NCBI GenBank assembly: GCA_965215825.1
Contig: CBDCEM010000003.1
Location: forward strand, 620,001 to 684,000
Direction of reading: 5' to 3'
Source: JAWPMT01 sp965215825
Lineage (GTDB): Bacteria > Bacteroidota > Bacteroidia > Cytophagales > Cyclobacteriaceae
DNA: 64,000 nucleotides
Numbering within the stretch: the stretch's first letter is position 1; each line of letters starts with the position of its first letter. Of the stretch, positions 26,021 through 33,510 are shown piece after piece. The translations under genes were made by a program, and so were the position numbers. The notes below the pieces were generated by a model. That model did no database searches. It had not been told where the DNA came from and saw nothing but the letters and a program-made list of their open reading frames with translations.

Positions 26021-26365
26021 TTATACCTGAGTTGATTTCTTATCCATCATCAACAGTTCGCTAAGTACAATTTCCGAGACAAACTTTGTTTCGCCCTCTT
26101 TTTCATATGACCGGTTAACGAGTTTGCCATGTATGGCAATTTCACTTCCTTTCTGAAGGTAGTTTTCTACAACGCTACACTTCTTACCCCAGACCACTAT
26201 GTTGTGCCATTGGGTATCGGAAATGCGCTCGCCCTGATTGTTGTAGTAAGTTTCATTGGTGGCCAGAGAAAAAGTGGCTACAGTCTTACCTGAGTCGAAT
26301 GCTTTCACTTGTGGATCGTTACCTAATCTACCAATTAATTGTACGTGGTTTTTTAAAGTGTTCAT
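26021..26365 (-). CDS. ssb: Single-stranded DNA-binding protein (copy 2)
   Basis: 114 residues, same protein as 22298-22642; the nucleotide sequence differs at several mostly synonymous sites, so the copies are not brand-new. The paired direct repeats (26474-26486, 26495-26507) lie upstream. Confidence 0.93.
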   Translation of the reverse strand: MNTLKNHVQLIGRLGNDPQVKAFDSGKTVATFSLATNETYYNNQGERISDTQWHNIVVWGKKCSVVENYLQKGSEIAIHGKLVNRSYEKEGETKFVSEIVLSELLMMDKKSTQV

Positions 26366-26590
26366 GTGTGTAGTATTTAATAATTGAACTTTGAATTAGT
26401 GTTTGATCGGTAGATGATCAAATCGATGAAGCAAAGTTGTGGATGGACAAGAGCCCGACTCGGTTAACAAACATTTGTAGTCGTTTGTGATCCGTTTGTA
26501 GTCGTTTGCAATTGTTTTTGTTGCTGTTAATCAATTGGTTAGGTTAGATATTTTTCCAAGGGTTTTATTAAATTTCTAGTCTACGAACTG

Positions 26591-26611
26591 GTGCACGTTT
26601 GTAACGCGTGC
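26591..26611. repeat. Degenerate REP before toxin remnant and SUKH 2
   Basis: GTGCACGTTTGTAACGCGTGC, one arm altered, then the AAATTACCTTGGGAATTTAG leader. Confidence 0.6.
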
Positions 26612-26626
26612 AAATTACCTTGGGAA

Positions 26627-26692
26627 TTTAGCCCCAGCTGGCCCGACAAAGAGCCTGAATTTATTGTAAATAGAAGTGATAGAAAGACGTAG
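26627..26692 (+). pseudogene. Last 21 codons of a lost toxin tip (remnant 2)
   Basis: FSPSWPDKEPEF followed by IVNRSDRKT and TAG; homologous to 22943-23008 with three residue changes and no frame change. Confidence 0.4.
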
Positions 26693-26750
26693 ATCAGAAT
26701 CTAAACCTGGTAAAGGTTAAATTGGTCAGTGAAACAATCTTTGGAAATCA

Positions 26751-27227
26751 ATGAGTCAACTACAATTTCTGGAAGAAATCAAGAACCACCTAAAATCTCG
26801 TAATATTGGTTTACTCGGCTGCACAGATGAAGAAGTAAAGGATGTTGAAGAATTCTACGGCTTAAACCTTCCGCGAGCCTATAAAGAATACTTGCTTTTA
26901 ATGGGTAGATATTCAGGTCCATTAAATGTTGGAACAAATTGTTTTTATGATGATTTGTTCGATCTAAAGGAGGTTGCTCAAGAAATTTTAGATGATAATT
27001 CTATTGATTATCAACTTTCTAAAAGCGAATTTGTGTTTGAGATTCATCAGGGCTACACGTTTCTTTTTTTTGAAACAAATGAAAGTGACAATCCCACAGT
27101 ATATGGGTTTTCACAGAATGAAGATGAGAAAGTTCTTAAGCTATATGATTCTTATGTAGATTACTGGAAGGCGATGATGGAATACCTTGATAAAATTTTA
27201 AACAAATGGAATCAGTGGAAGAAATGA
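26751..27227 (+). CDS. SUKH-superfamily (SMI1/KNR4) immunity protein 2
   Basis: 158 residues starting MSQLQFLEEIKNHLK. Compared with SUKH 1 it has several substitutions in the middle (DVEEFYGLNLPRAYKEY, YSGPLNVGTNC) but an almost identical C-terminal half. An extra T upstream puts the earlier GTG out of frame, which supports this start. It may extend the range of recognised toxins. Confidence 0.88.
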   Translation: MSQLQFLEEIKNHLKSRNIGLLGCTDEEVKDVEEFYGLNLPRAYKEYLLLMGRYSGPLNVGTNCFYDDLFDLKEVAQEILDDNSIDYQLSKSEFVFEIHQGYTFLFFETNESDNPTVYGFSQNEDEKVLKLYDSYVDYWKAMMEYLDKILNKWNQWKK

Positions 27228-27246
27228 TCTCCATCTAGCGCCTAAC

Positions 27247-27533
27247 TAGCGCGCGTTTGTAACGCGTGCAATTATCCTCAATATGCAACGCGTGCAATTA
27301 CCTTGGGAATTTAGTTTGAAGTAGGTATTTTGATTTAATGTCAGAGAAGTACAAATTTCACGATGACGAAGGTATTTATTCTGTAACAAGTAAGGTTGTG
27401 CATTGGATCGACTTGTGAAATTGTCGATGAACCTGAACATTTTTTATACAGTTCGGCAGGAGATTATGCGGGGCAAAAAGGTTTGATCGATGTTCGATTA
27501 TTAGAGTGATGTCACGCGTTGCAAACGCGCGCC
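27247..27533 (+). mobile_element. Deleted RAYT element D, MITE-like (287 bp)
   Basis: Left REP 27247-27269 and right REP 27511-27533 enclose a RAYT gene lacking its middle. The size and deletion point match element F (30348-30635), so this form has apparently been copied as a non-autonomous element. Confidence 0.8.
27338..27509 (+). pseudogene. RAYT D with internal deletion
   Basis: Keeps the first 27 codons or so (MSEKYKFHDDEGIYS, HWIDL) and the last 30, joined at CGACTTGT|GAAATTGTCG. The HUH motif is lost. Confidence 0.85.
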
Positions 27534-27594
27534 AGGATGTTGGAAAATTGCGGTGAATTGACTGTTCCCTTTTAGCAATGATTGTGTTCAAACC

Positions 27595-27625
27595 AAAAAA
27601 GGACACCCCGAAAAGATGTCCTTTT
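27595..27625 (-). terminator. Terminator of ssb copy 3
   Basis: Same hairpin as behind ssb copy 2 (AAAAGGACA with TGTCCTTTT, T-run on the minus strand). Confidence 0.8.
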
Positions 27626-27649
27626 GCAATAGTTGTATTGGGAACAATC

Positions 27650-27994
27650 TTATACCTGAGTTGATTTCTTATCCATCATCAACAGTTCGCTAAGAACAAT
27701 TTCAGAGACAAACTTTGTTTCGCCCTCTTTTTCATATGATCGGTTAACGAGTTTACCGTGTATGGCAATTTCACTTCCTTTTTGAAGGTAGTTTTCTACA
27801 ACGCTACACTTCTTACCCCAGACCACTATGTTGTGCCATTGGGTATCGGAAATGCGTTCGCCCTGATTGTTGTAGTAAGTTTCATTGGTGGCAAGGGAAA
27901 AGGTGGCTACAGTCTTACCTGAGTCGAATGCTTTCACTTGTGGATCGTTACCTAATCTACCAATTAATTGTACGTGGTTTTTTAAAGTGTTCAT
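27650..27994 (-). CDS. ssb: Single-stranded DNA-binding protein (copy 3)
   Basis: 114 residues, same protein as the other two copies with a few synonymous changes. The 363 bases upstream contain the paired TTTGTAGTCGTTT repeats (28103-28136), a REP (28219-28241) and a frameshifted third copy of the toxin remnant (from about 28250), but no other gene. Confidence 0.93.
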   Translation of the reverse strand: MNTLKNHVQLIGRLGNDPQVKAFDSGKTVATFSLATNETYYNNQGERISDTQWHNIVVWGKKCSVVENYLQKGSEIAIHGKLVNRSYEKEGETKFVSEIVLSELLMMDKKSTQV

Positions 27995-28357
27995 GTGTGT
28001 AGTGTTTAATAATTGAACTTTGAATTAATGTTTGATCGGTAGATGATCAAATCGATGAAGCAAAGTTGTGGGTGGACAAGAGCCCTACTCGGTTAACAAA
28101 CATTTGTAGTCGTTTGTGATCCGTTTGTAGTCGTTTAAAATTGTTTTTGTTGCTGTTAATCAATTGATTACAATATCTGTTTTTTAATAACCTTCATGAG
28201 AATTTCTTGTCTGCTAACTAGCGCGCGTTTGCAACGCGTGCTAGTTACCTTGGGAATTTAGCCCAGCTGGCCCGACAAAGAGCCTGAATTTATTGTAAAT
28301 AGAAGTGATAGAAAGACGTAGATCAGAATCTAAACCTGGTAAAGGTTAAATTGGTCA

Positions 28358-28666
28358 GTGAAACAATCTTTGGAAATCAAGGACCACCTAAAATCTCGTA
28401 ATATTGGTTTACTCGGCTGCACAGATGAAGAAGTAAAGAAAGTTGAAGAATTCTACGGCCTAAAGCTCCCACGAGCCTATGTAGAATACTTGCTTTTAAT
28501 GGGTAGATACTCAGGCCCGATGAACGTTGGAACAAGTTGTTTTTATGATGACTTATTTGATTTAAGGGAGGTCGCTATAGAAATTTTTGATGATAATAAT
28601 GTGAATTATCAATTTTCGGAGGAATCCTTTGTCTTTTCAATACATCAAGGTGTCGACTTCCCCTGA
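28358..28666 (+). pseudogene. SUKH-superfamily immunity protein 3, truncated
   Basis: Opens with GTG (MKQSLEIKDHLKSRN): the MSQLQFLEEI part has been lost by a short deletion. The protein follows SUKH 1 and 2 to FVFSIHQG and then runs into IS-derived sequence (VDFP, stop), losing the last third with the FLFFE strand pair. It is probably non-functional. Confidence 0.8.
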
Positions 28667-28863
28667 AGTTGATCCACTCAAAAATAGAGTTTCAAGCTAA
28701 GTAAATTCTTCGTAAACCTGCTTGGGAGTACGATTCCCTAGTGACTCATGAGGTCTTTTTTGATTATAATCTTCAACCCAAATTTCAATACGCTCTCTTA
28801 CCTGCCTGAGATTCTTAAATACATAGGCGTTGAGAAGCTCATCTCTTAACGATCCATTCAACC
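28667..28863 (-). pseudogene. IS3-family transposase orfB 3' remnant
   Basis: Minus-strand translation gives NGSLRDELLNAYVFKNLRQV and then WVEDYNQKRPHESLGNRTPKQ, the C-terminus of an IS3-type DDE transposase distinct from the IS at 28912. It is cut at about 28863 by a REP (28868-28890) and its outer end truncates SUKH 3. Confidence 0.8.
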
Positions 28864-28941
28864 TAACTAGCGCGCGTTTGTAACGCGTGCAATTATCCTC
28901 AATATGCAACGTGGAATTGCAACAAAAAACTGGACAATAAG

Positions 28942-29769
28942 TCAAGCGCATTTTGAATAATTGATTTCACCAAATTGTTGAGGAGTCTTATACCCCAGAT
29001 ACTTGTGTTTTCTTTTTCGATTGTACCAGACTTCAATGAACTCGAAGACTTCATTTCTGGCCTGTAAAATGCTATGAAACTTGGTGTGATTGACGAGCTC
29101 TGATTTAAGAATCTTGAAGAAACTTTCAGCTACGGCATTGTCCCAACAATTTCCCTTGCGACTCATGCTTTGAGTGATCCTTTTGGATTTCAGTTCATCA
29201 CCAAACCCATACGAAGCGTACTGAATACCTCGATCGGAATGAAACAACAGTTGGCATTGCTCTACAGGCCGATTGATCAGCGCCATCCTCCAAGCAGTCA
29301 AGACAGTGTTCTGAGTTGTCATGTCAGTGCTTAACGACCACCCCACAATTTTACGGTCATACAAATCCAAAATGATAGTCAGATACAACCAGCCTTGATC
29401 GGTAGGTATATATGTGATATCAGAGACCCACTTGATCCCAGGCCGGCTGGCATGAAAATCTCTTTGGAGGAGATTTTCAGCCACCGGGAACCGATGATTT
29501 GAGTCTGTAGTGGTTACCCTAAACTTTTTACAAATAACACTTCTCAGTCCTTCAGAACGCATAATTCTGGCTACTCTAGGCCTAGATACTTTCCAGCCAC
29601 GCTCTTTGAGTTCCATAGTGATTTTAGGACTTCCATATCTACCCTTACTTTCTTGATAAATGGCATTGATATCCCTAATGATTTCCTGAGTTTCTATTGA
29701 CCTGGCAGAGGGTTGGCGATTCTTCCAATGATAATAACCACTCTTACTCAACTTGAATACTTGACACAT
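28942..29769 (-). CDS. IS3-family transposase OrfB (DDE catalytic part)
   Basis: The 275-residue frame starts at an internal Met; the real product is likely an OrfAB fusion made by -1 slippage. It has an HTH_21-like N-terminus (YGSPKITMELKERGW) and the rve DDE motif: WVSDITYIP, FHSDRGIQYAS, and NAVAESFFKILK with Glu. The C-terminus RKRKHKYLGYKTPQQF is typical for the family. The IS looks intact. Confidence 0.93.
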   Translation of the reverse strand: MCQVFKLSKSGYYHWKNRQPSARSIETQEIIRDINAIYQESKGRYGSPKITMELKERGWKVSRPRVARIMRSEGLRSVICKKFRVTTTDSNHRFPVAENLLQRDFHASRPGIKWVSDITYIPTDQGWLYLTIILDLYDRKIVGWSLSTDMTTQNTVLTAWRMALINRPVEQCQLLFHSDRGIQYASYGFGDELKSKRITQSMSRKGNCWDNAVAESFFKILKSELVNHTKFHSILQARNEVFEFIEVWYNRKRKHKYLGYKTPQQFGEINYSKCA

Positions 29770-29801
29770 CTTCTCAACACCAAATAAGTGGCTATGATCC
29801 T

Positions 29802-30116
29802 TTATGAATTGGAATATTTGTTGTCTCCCTTGGAGAAGATGCTTATGGCCTTTTTTAAGATATCTCGCTCTAATTGAGCTTCTCTAAGCTCTTTCTTCAA
29901 CTTCTCAATTTCCTTCTGCTCTGCTGTCAGATTCGCCTTCCCATTCCCAGAGAAACTTCCCTCTCCGAATTGTGTGAACTCACGTCTCCAGCGTCTTAAC
30001 ATCTCATCTCGAATCCCCAATTCATCAGCAACTTCTCGAACTGATTTACCTGTCAGGCATAGGTTCACAGCCATTTGCTTGAACTCTCGATCAAAGTGTC
30101 TTCTCTCTCTTTTCAT
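29802..30116 (-). CDS. IS3-family transposase OrfA (HTH, leucine zipper)
   Basis: 104 residues: an HTH_Tnp_1 domain (FDREFKQMAVNLCLTGKSVR) and a coiled coil (EIEKLKKELREAQLERDILKK). The slippery run of six A followed by G (complement of 29850-29856) lies in the ILKK codons. Shifting -1 there leads into GHKHLLQGRQQIFQF and on to OrfB without a stop. Confidence 0.93.
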   Translation of the reverse strand: MKRERRHFDREFKQMAVNLCLTGKSVREVADELGIRDEMLRRWRREFTQFGEGSFSGNGKANLTAEQKEIEKLKKELREAQLERDILKKAISIFSKGDNKYSNS

Positions 30117-30224
30117 CTACAGTAAATTTAGCTTGCGAGCTTAACTTACCGTCCAGTCAAATGTAGCAGGTCCAACGCGTGCAAATTACCTTGGGAATTT
30201 AGTTTGAAGTAGATATTTTGATCA

Positions 30225-30267
30225 GATGTCAGAGAAGTACAAATTTCACGATGACCAAGGTATTTAT
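30225..30267 (+). pseudogene. RAYT 5' fragment (E)
   Basis: Codons for MSEKYKFHDDQGIY, then unrelated sequence. The following 70 bases hold a different 23-bp palindrome (GGCGCGGAAG..CTTCCGTGCC, about 30277-30299), perhaps from another REP family. Confidence 0.7.
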
Positions 30268-30347
30268 ACCCTACTGGCGCGGAAGTTACTTCCGTGCCTA
30301 CTGGAACCCACACTGTGTCTTGTCCTGAAATAGGTTTACGCCCCATC

Positions 30348-30635
30348 TAGCGCGCGTTTGTAACGCGTGCAATTATCCTCAATATGCAACGCGTGCTAAT
30401 TACCTTGGGAGTTTAGTTTGAAGTAGGTATTTTGATCAGATGTCAGAGAAGTACAAATTTCACGATGACCAAGGTATTTATTTTGTAACAAGTACGGTTG
30501 TGCATTGGATCGACTTGTGGAATTGTCGATGAATCCGAACACTTTTTATACAGTTCGGCAGGAGATTATGCGGGGCAAAAAGGTTTGATCGATGTTCAAT
30601 TGATTGAGTGAGGTCACGCGTTGCAAACGCGCGCC
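30348..30635 (+). mobile_element. Deleted RAYT element F, MITE-like (288 bp)
   Basis: Left REP 30348-30370, right REP 30613-30635, with a residual RAYT frame at 30440-30611 that has the same internal deletion joint as element D. Confidence 0.8.
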
Positions 30636-30717
30636 AGAGGGTGCTACAGAAGTACCTGTTCAAAAGGCGTAGATGTCACCCTGAGCTGTGTCGAAGGGAG
30701 CATCCAGGCATTGCCAA

Positions 30718-32868
30718 TCAATGCCGCCACAAATAAGAAGCCTTAAAGAACAATCCCTGGGCTTTAGCCGTATGCCGATTGCCTTCAAAGTACTCTCGGG
30801 ATTCTGGGTCCCATTCCTGTCGATCGTACACAGCACCGTATCCTAAATGAACAACCGTTCCTGGAATGTAGGTGAAGGAAGCAAGGAAATTGGGAGAAAG
30901 TACCTGCGTAAATGAGTTGTACTGGACAACTGCCCGGAAGAACATGTATTTATTTAGCTGATAGGTGTTGCGTGAACTAATGATATGTATATCAAAGTAC
31001 TTTTCACCGGTCTCAGAATTGAACAGATTCGTGTAATTGTACCGCCATTCGGAATTCAGGTTATCCGAGAACTGGAAGATAAGACTACCACGAATGGACT
31101 TCCCACGTCCTTGTTCCGATTCGCCATAATTAGGCCGTCGTTGCCAGCGGTAATTCCCGGAAATAAAGATCCGTTTGGTTAGTTGAGAACGAGCCTCTAG
31201 TGATACACTACTTCGATCAAATTTCTGTCCTTCGAATATCTCATTAGACGAATTAGCACCCACATTCAACCGCGTGTTTCGGGGTAAGGTAATATTGGTT
31301 CGGGTGAAATAGCTGTTTTCATACAGACCACTGGGTTTATCAAGGGTGTATGACACATAGATCAAAGGATCAATGCGCTTAATAAGGCTTTCTTTGGGAT
31401 AGAACTTGGGGCTGTAGAAAACATTGTATTTGGCGATACCTGTTCGGGTAATGAAACCGACGGCTGATTCAAAACCATCACCAATATTCGTGTATCCACC
31501 TCCATAAGATACGGTTCGGTTACGAACAGAGAAATTAGCTGCCGCAGCATGCACGTTACTGACGGATGAATTGATGTCGTCGCGTGTGCCTGAGTTAAAC
31601 AGGTATCCACTTACAAGACTCGCGTCGTTGATTCGATACTGGCCGTCCAACCCATAGACCAAATTGAAGAACTCATCCTCATTTCGGCCCGTCCAGAATC
31701 CACCCAGGTAGCTATCCCTGGTGAACGCTCTTTTGTACCGGACCACTCCTACATTGGCATTGTACGCAGTATCCAATTCGTCTACTGCACCTATCACCGA
31801 AATGATATTGGAATTGCCAATTTTTCCAGTCAGTTTTCCTGCCATAATGGGATTAACGATCGATCGGGTATTAACAATATTGCGAATCTCAGCTCGACCA
31901 GACCCTCCGGCATGTGTAAAATGTTCACTGCCTTCCTGGAAGAAGGGTCTTCTTTCAGGGAAGAAGACCGGAAATCGCTGGTTGGTTTCTATTTGTAAGG
32001 CATCTGCTTCTACCTGACTAAAATCGGGATTGTAGGTGGCATCAAGGATCAGGTCGGAAGTAAGGCCATATTTCGCTGTAAGGCTAATGTCAGCCTGATC
32101 GTCCTTGATTGTTTCACCTTCCTCTCTAATTTTCGAATTCCCATAAGTAACGGCAGGTAATAACTCCAGTAAGGTCGTCTTTTTTACCCGATCAAAGTGA
32201 AGAGGCATTGTTTGTGTGAGGAAATTAAGTCCTTGTCCAGGATCCAGTGCGGGGAACGTACCTTGTGTCGATAGACGGCTAATTTTCCTTTCGAAAATCA
32301 CACCCATATCTACCTGCCCTTCTTTTACGGCATAACGTATGCTTTTGAAGGGAATTTTGACTTCCACCGTATAGCCATCCGCGTCGATTTTTCCGGCGCT
32401 GTACCAGATCATATCAATGCCCGAATCGTCGCGCCCTCCTGCAAATCGTGTATCCATCTGAATGCCATTGGGATTAATGTAAAACCCATAGAGCGTTTGA
32501 CGGTCATTGAAAGAGTCCAGGTTGATACAAACCCAGTCATCATCCTGGATCTTATCCCGGGCTGCCACGGAAGTTTTGATCATATCCGGGTCATCAAAAC
32601 ATTTAAAAGCAAAGTAGAGATTCTCTTCATCGTGCGACCAGTAGGCAATGGTCTTATGCTTCATCTCCTGGGAGAAATCAGGGACAAAAGTCTTGAAACC
32701 AGTCACCTGAGTCGATTCATTCCATACCTCGTCATTGAGGAGTCCGTCAATGATCGGCGGATTTTCCGCATAAAAAGAATCTTTCCTTTCCTTTTCTGCC
32801 GGATCTGTGGCAAAGGCAGTACTAACGGAAAGGAGTAATAAAAAACTAAAAAATGGCTTTGAATACAT
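30718..32868 (-). CDS. DUF5916 protein: CBM9-like domain plus outer-membrane barrel
   Basis: 716 residues with a signal peptide (MYSKPFFSFLLLLSVSTAFA). Residues about 35-215 form a CBM9-like/DOMON-type domain (PPIIDGLLNDEVWNES, DGYTVEVKIPFKSIRY). The rest is DUF5916, with the hallmark YNPDFSQVEADALQIETNQR and FFPERRPFFQEGSEHF, followed by many amphipathic beta strands ending in Phe/Trp-rich segments, as in an outer-membrane barrel. Such proteins are common in marine Bacteroidota and of unknown substrate. It is a single gene convergent with the RAYT array and marks the end of the accessory region. Confidence 0.92.
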   Translation of the reverse strand: MYSKPFFSFLLLLSVSTAFATDPAEKERKDSFYAENPPIIDGLLNDEVWNESTQVTGFKTFVPDFSQEMKHKTIAYWSHDEENLYFAFKCFDDPDMIKTSVAARDKIQDDDWVCINLDSFNDRQTLYGFYINPNGIQMDTRFAGGRDDSGIDMIWYSAGKIDADGYTVEVKIPFKSIRYAVKEGQVDMGVIFERKISRLSTQGTFPALDPGQGLNFLTQTMPLHFDRVKKTTLLELLPAVTYGNSKIREEGETIKDDQADISLTAKYGLTSDLILDATYNPDFSQVEADALQIETNQRFPVFFPERRPFFQEGSEHFTHAGGSGRAEIRNIVNTRSIVNPIMAGKLTGKIGNSNIISVIGAVDELDTAYNANVGVVRYKRAFTRDSYLGGFWTGRNEDEFFNLVYGLDGQYRINDASLVSGYLFNSGTRDDINSSVSNVHAAAANFSVRNRTVSYGGGYTNIGDGFESAVGFITRTGIAKYNVFYSPKFYPKESLIKRIDPLIYVSYTLDKPSGLYENSYFTRTNITLPRNTRLNVGANSSNEIFEGQKFDRSSVSLEARSQLTKRIFISGNYRWQRRPNYGESEQGRGKSIRGSLIFQFSDNLNSEWRYNYTNLFNSETGEKYFDIHIISSRNTYQLNKYMFFRAVVQYNSFTQVLSPNFLASFTYIPGTVVHLGYGAVYDRQEWDPESREYFEGNRHTAKAQGLFFKASYLWRH

Positions 32869-33052
32869 GGTTGACCCTTAGAAAAGGCAAAGCTACTTTA
32901 CCTAACCGATTGATAAACGCCTATTTACACGAGTGGGAAAAGTGAGAGAATGAACTGGTAAGATAATTAGATCAAATCAAATTCAGTAGAAAGTTTGGTT
33001 TGTGAGTCAAAAACTTGTGATATCAGCGCTCAACTAGCGCTCGTTTACCAGC

Positions 33053-33395
33053 TAGCGCTCGTTTATAACGAGTGCGTCCTGATTCAACATACCACTTTTA
33101 TACATTCAAGGTTATGGAAGTTAAAAACCCATTTCTTCACGAAGGTTTTGGGGAAAGGAAAAGCTGTGGTGATCATACGGACAGGTGGACCTCTGTCCAT
33201 TCACATCGTCATAGACTGCCACATCAATAAGGATTTTCCATCTTTCTCATCATCTGGCGCTCGTTTGTAACGAGTGACCGGTATGTCGTAGCGATCTTCT
33301 CTGGTGGAAAAAAATGCTGGATTCCTTCGAATGACTCGGAATGACACTTATTTAATTTTCTTAACCCCCAACTAGCGCTCGTTTGCAACGAGTGC
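33053..33395. repeat. Second REP family (GCGCTCGTT type), three copies
   Basis: Palindromes with arms GCGCTCGTT and AACGAGTGC occur at 33053-33075, 33255-33276 and 33373-33395, with a partial one just before 33053. They resemble the REPs of the RAYT elements but with CGCTCG in place of CGCGCG. No RAYT gene is present here. The 641 bp between the flanking genes holds nothing else I can identify. Confidence 0.7.
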
Positions 33396-33510
33396 CTTGT
33401 ATCTGAGTTAGAACCTTGACTTCAGCCGCGCTCAAATTTCCATAGTAAGGCACCGCAATTTGCCATTCCGAATGTAACTTGGCTGTCTGCAACCCAATCT
33501 TGATTTCAAC

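Larger units (their letters stand above)
28912..30174 (-). mobile_element. IS3-family insertion sequence, 1,263 bp, inside a REP leader
   Basis: The ends form an imperfect inverted repeat of about 24 bp (TGGAATTGCAAC against TGGACCTGCTAC at the tips, both then running to ACTGGAC). A 3-bp duplication ACG flanks it (28909-28911, 30175-30177). Removing the IS restores the leader ATATGCAACGCGTGC seen at other REPs. Confidence 0.85.

Noticed and set aside
21493..30635. Regular short palindromic repeats as a possible CRISPR array
   Set aside because: The repeats lie hundreds of bases apart, differ in orientation, flank RAYT genes and are not separated by equal unique spacers; no cas gene is present.
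32995..33270. 91-codon frame between the DUF5916 and BNR genes
   Set aside because: It reads straight through REP palindromes and has no recognisable domain.
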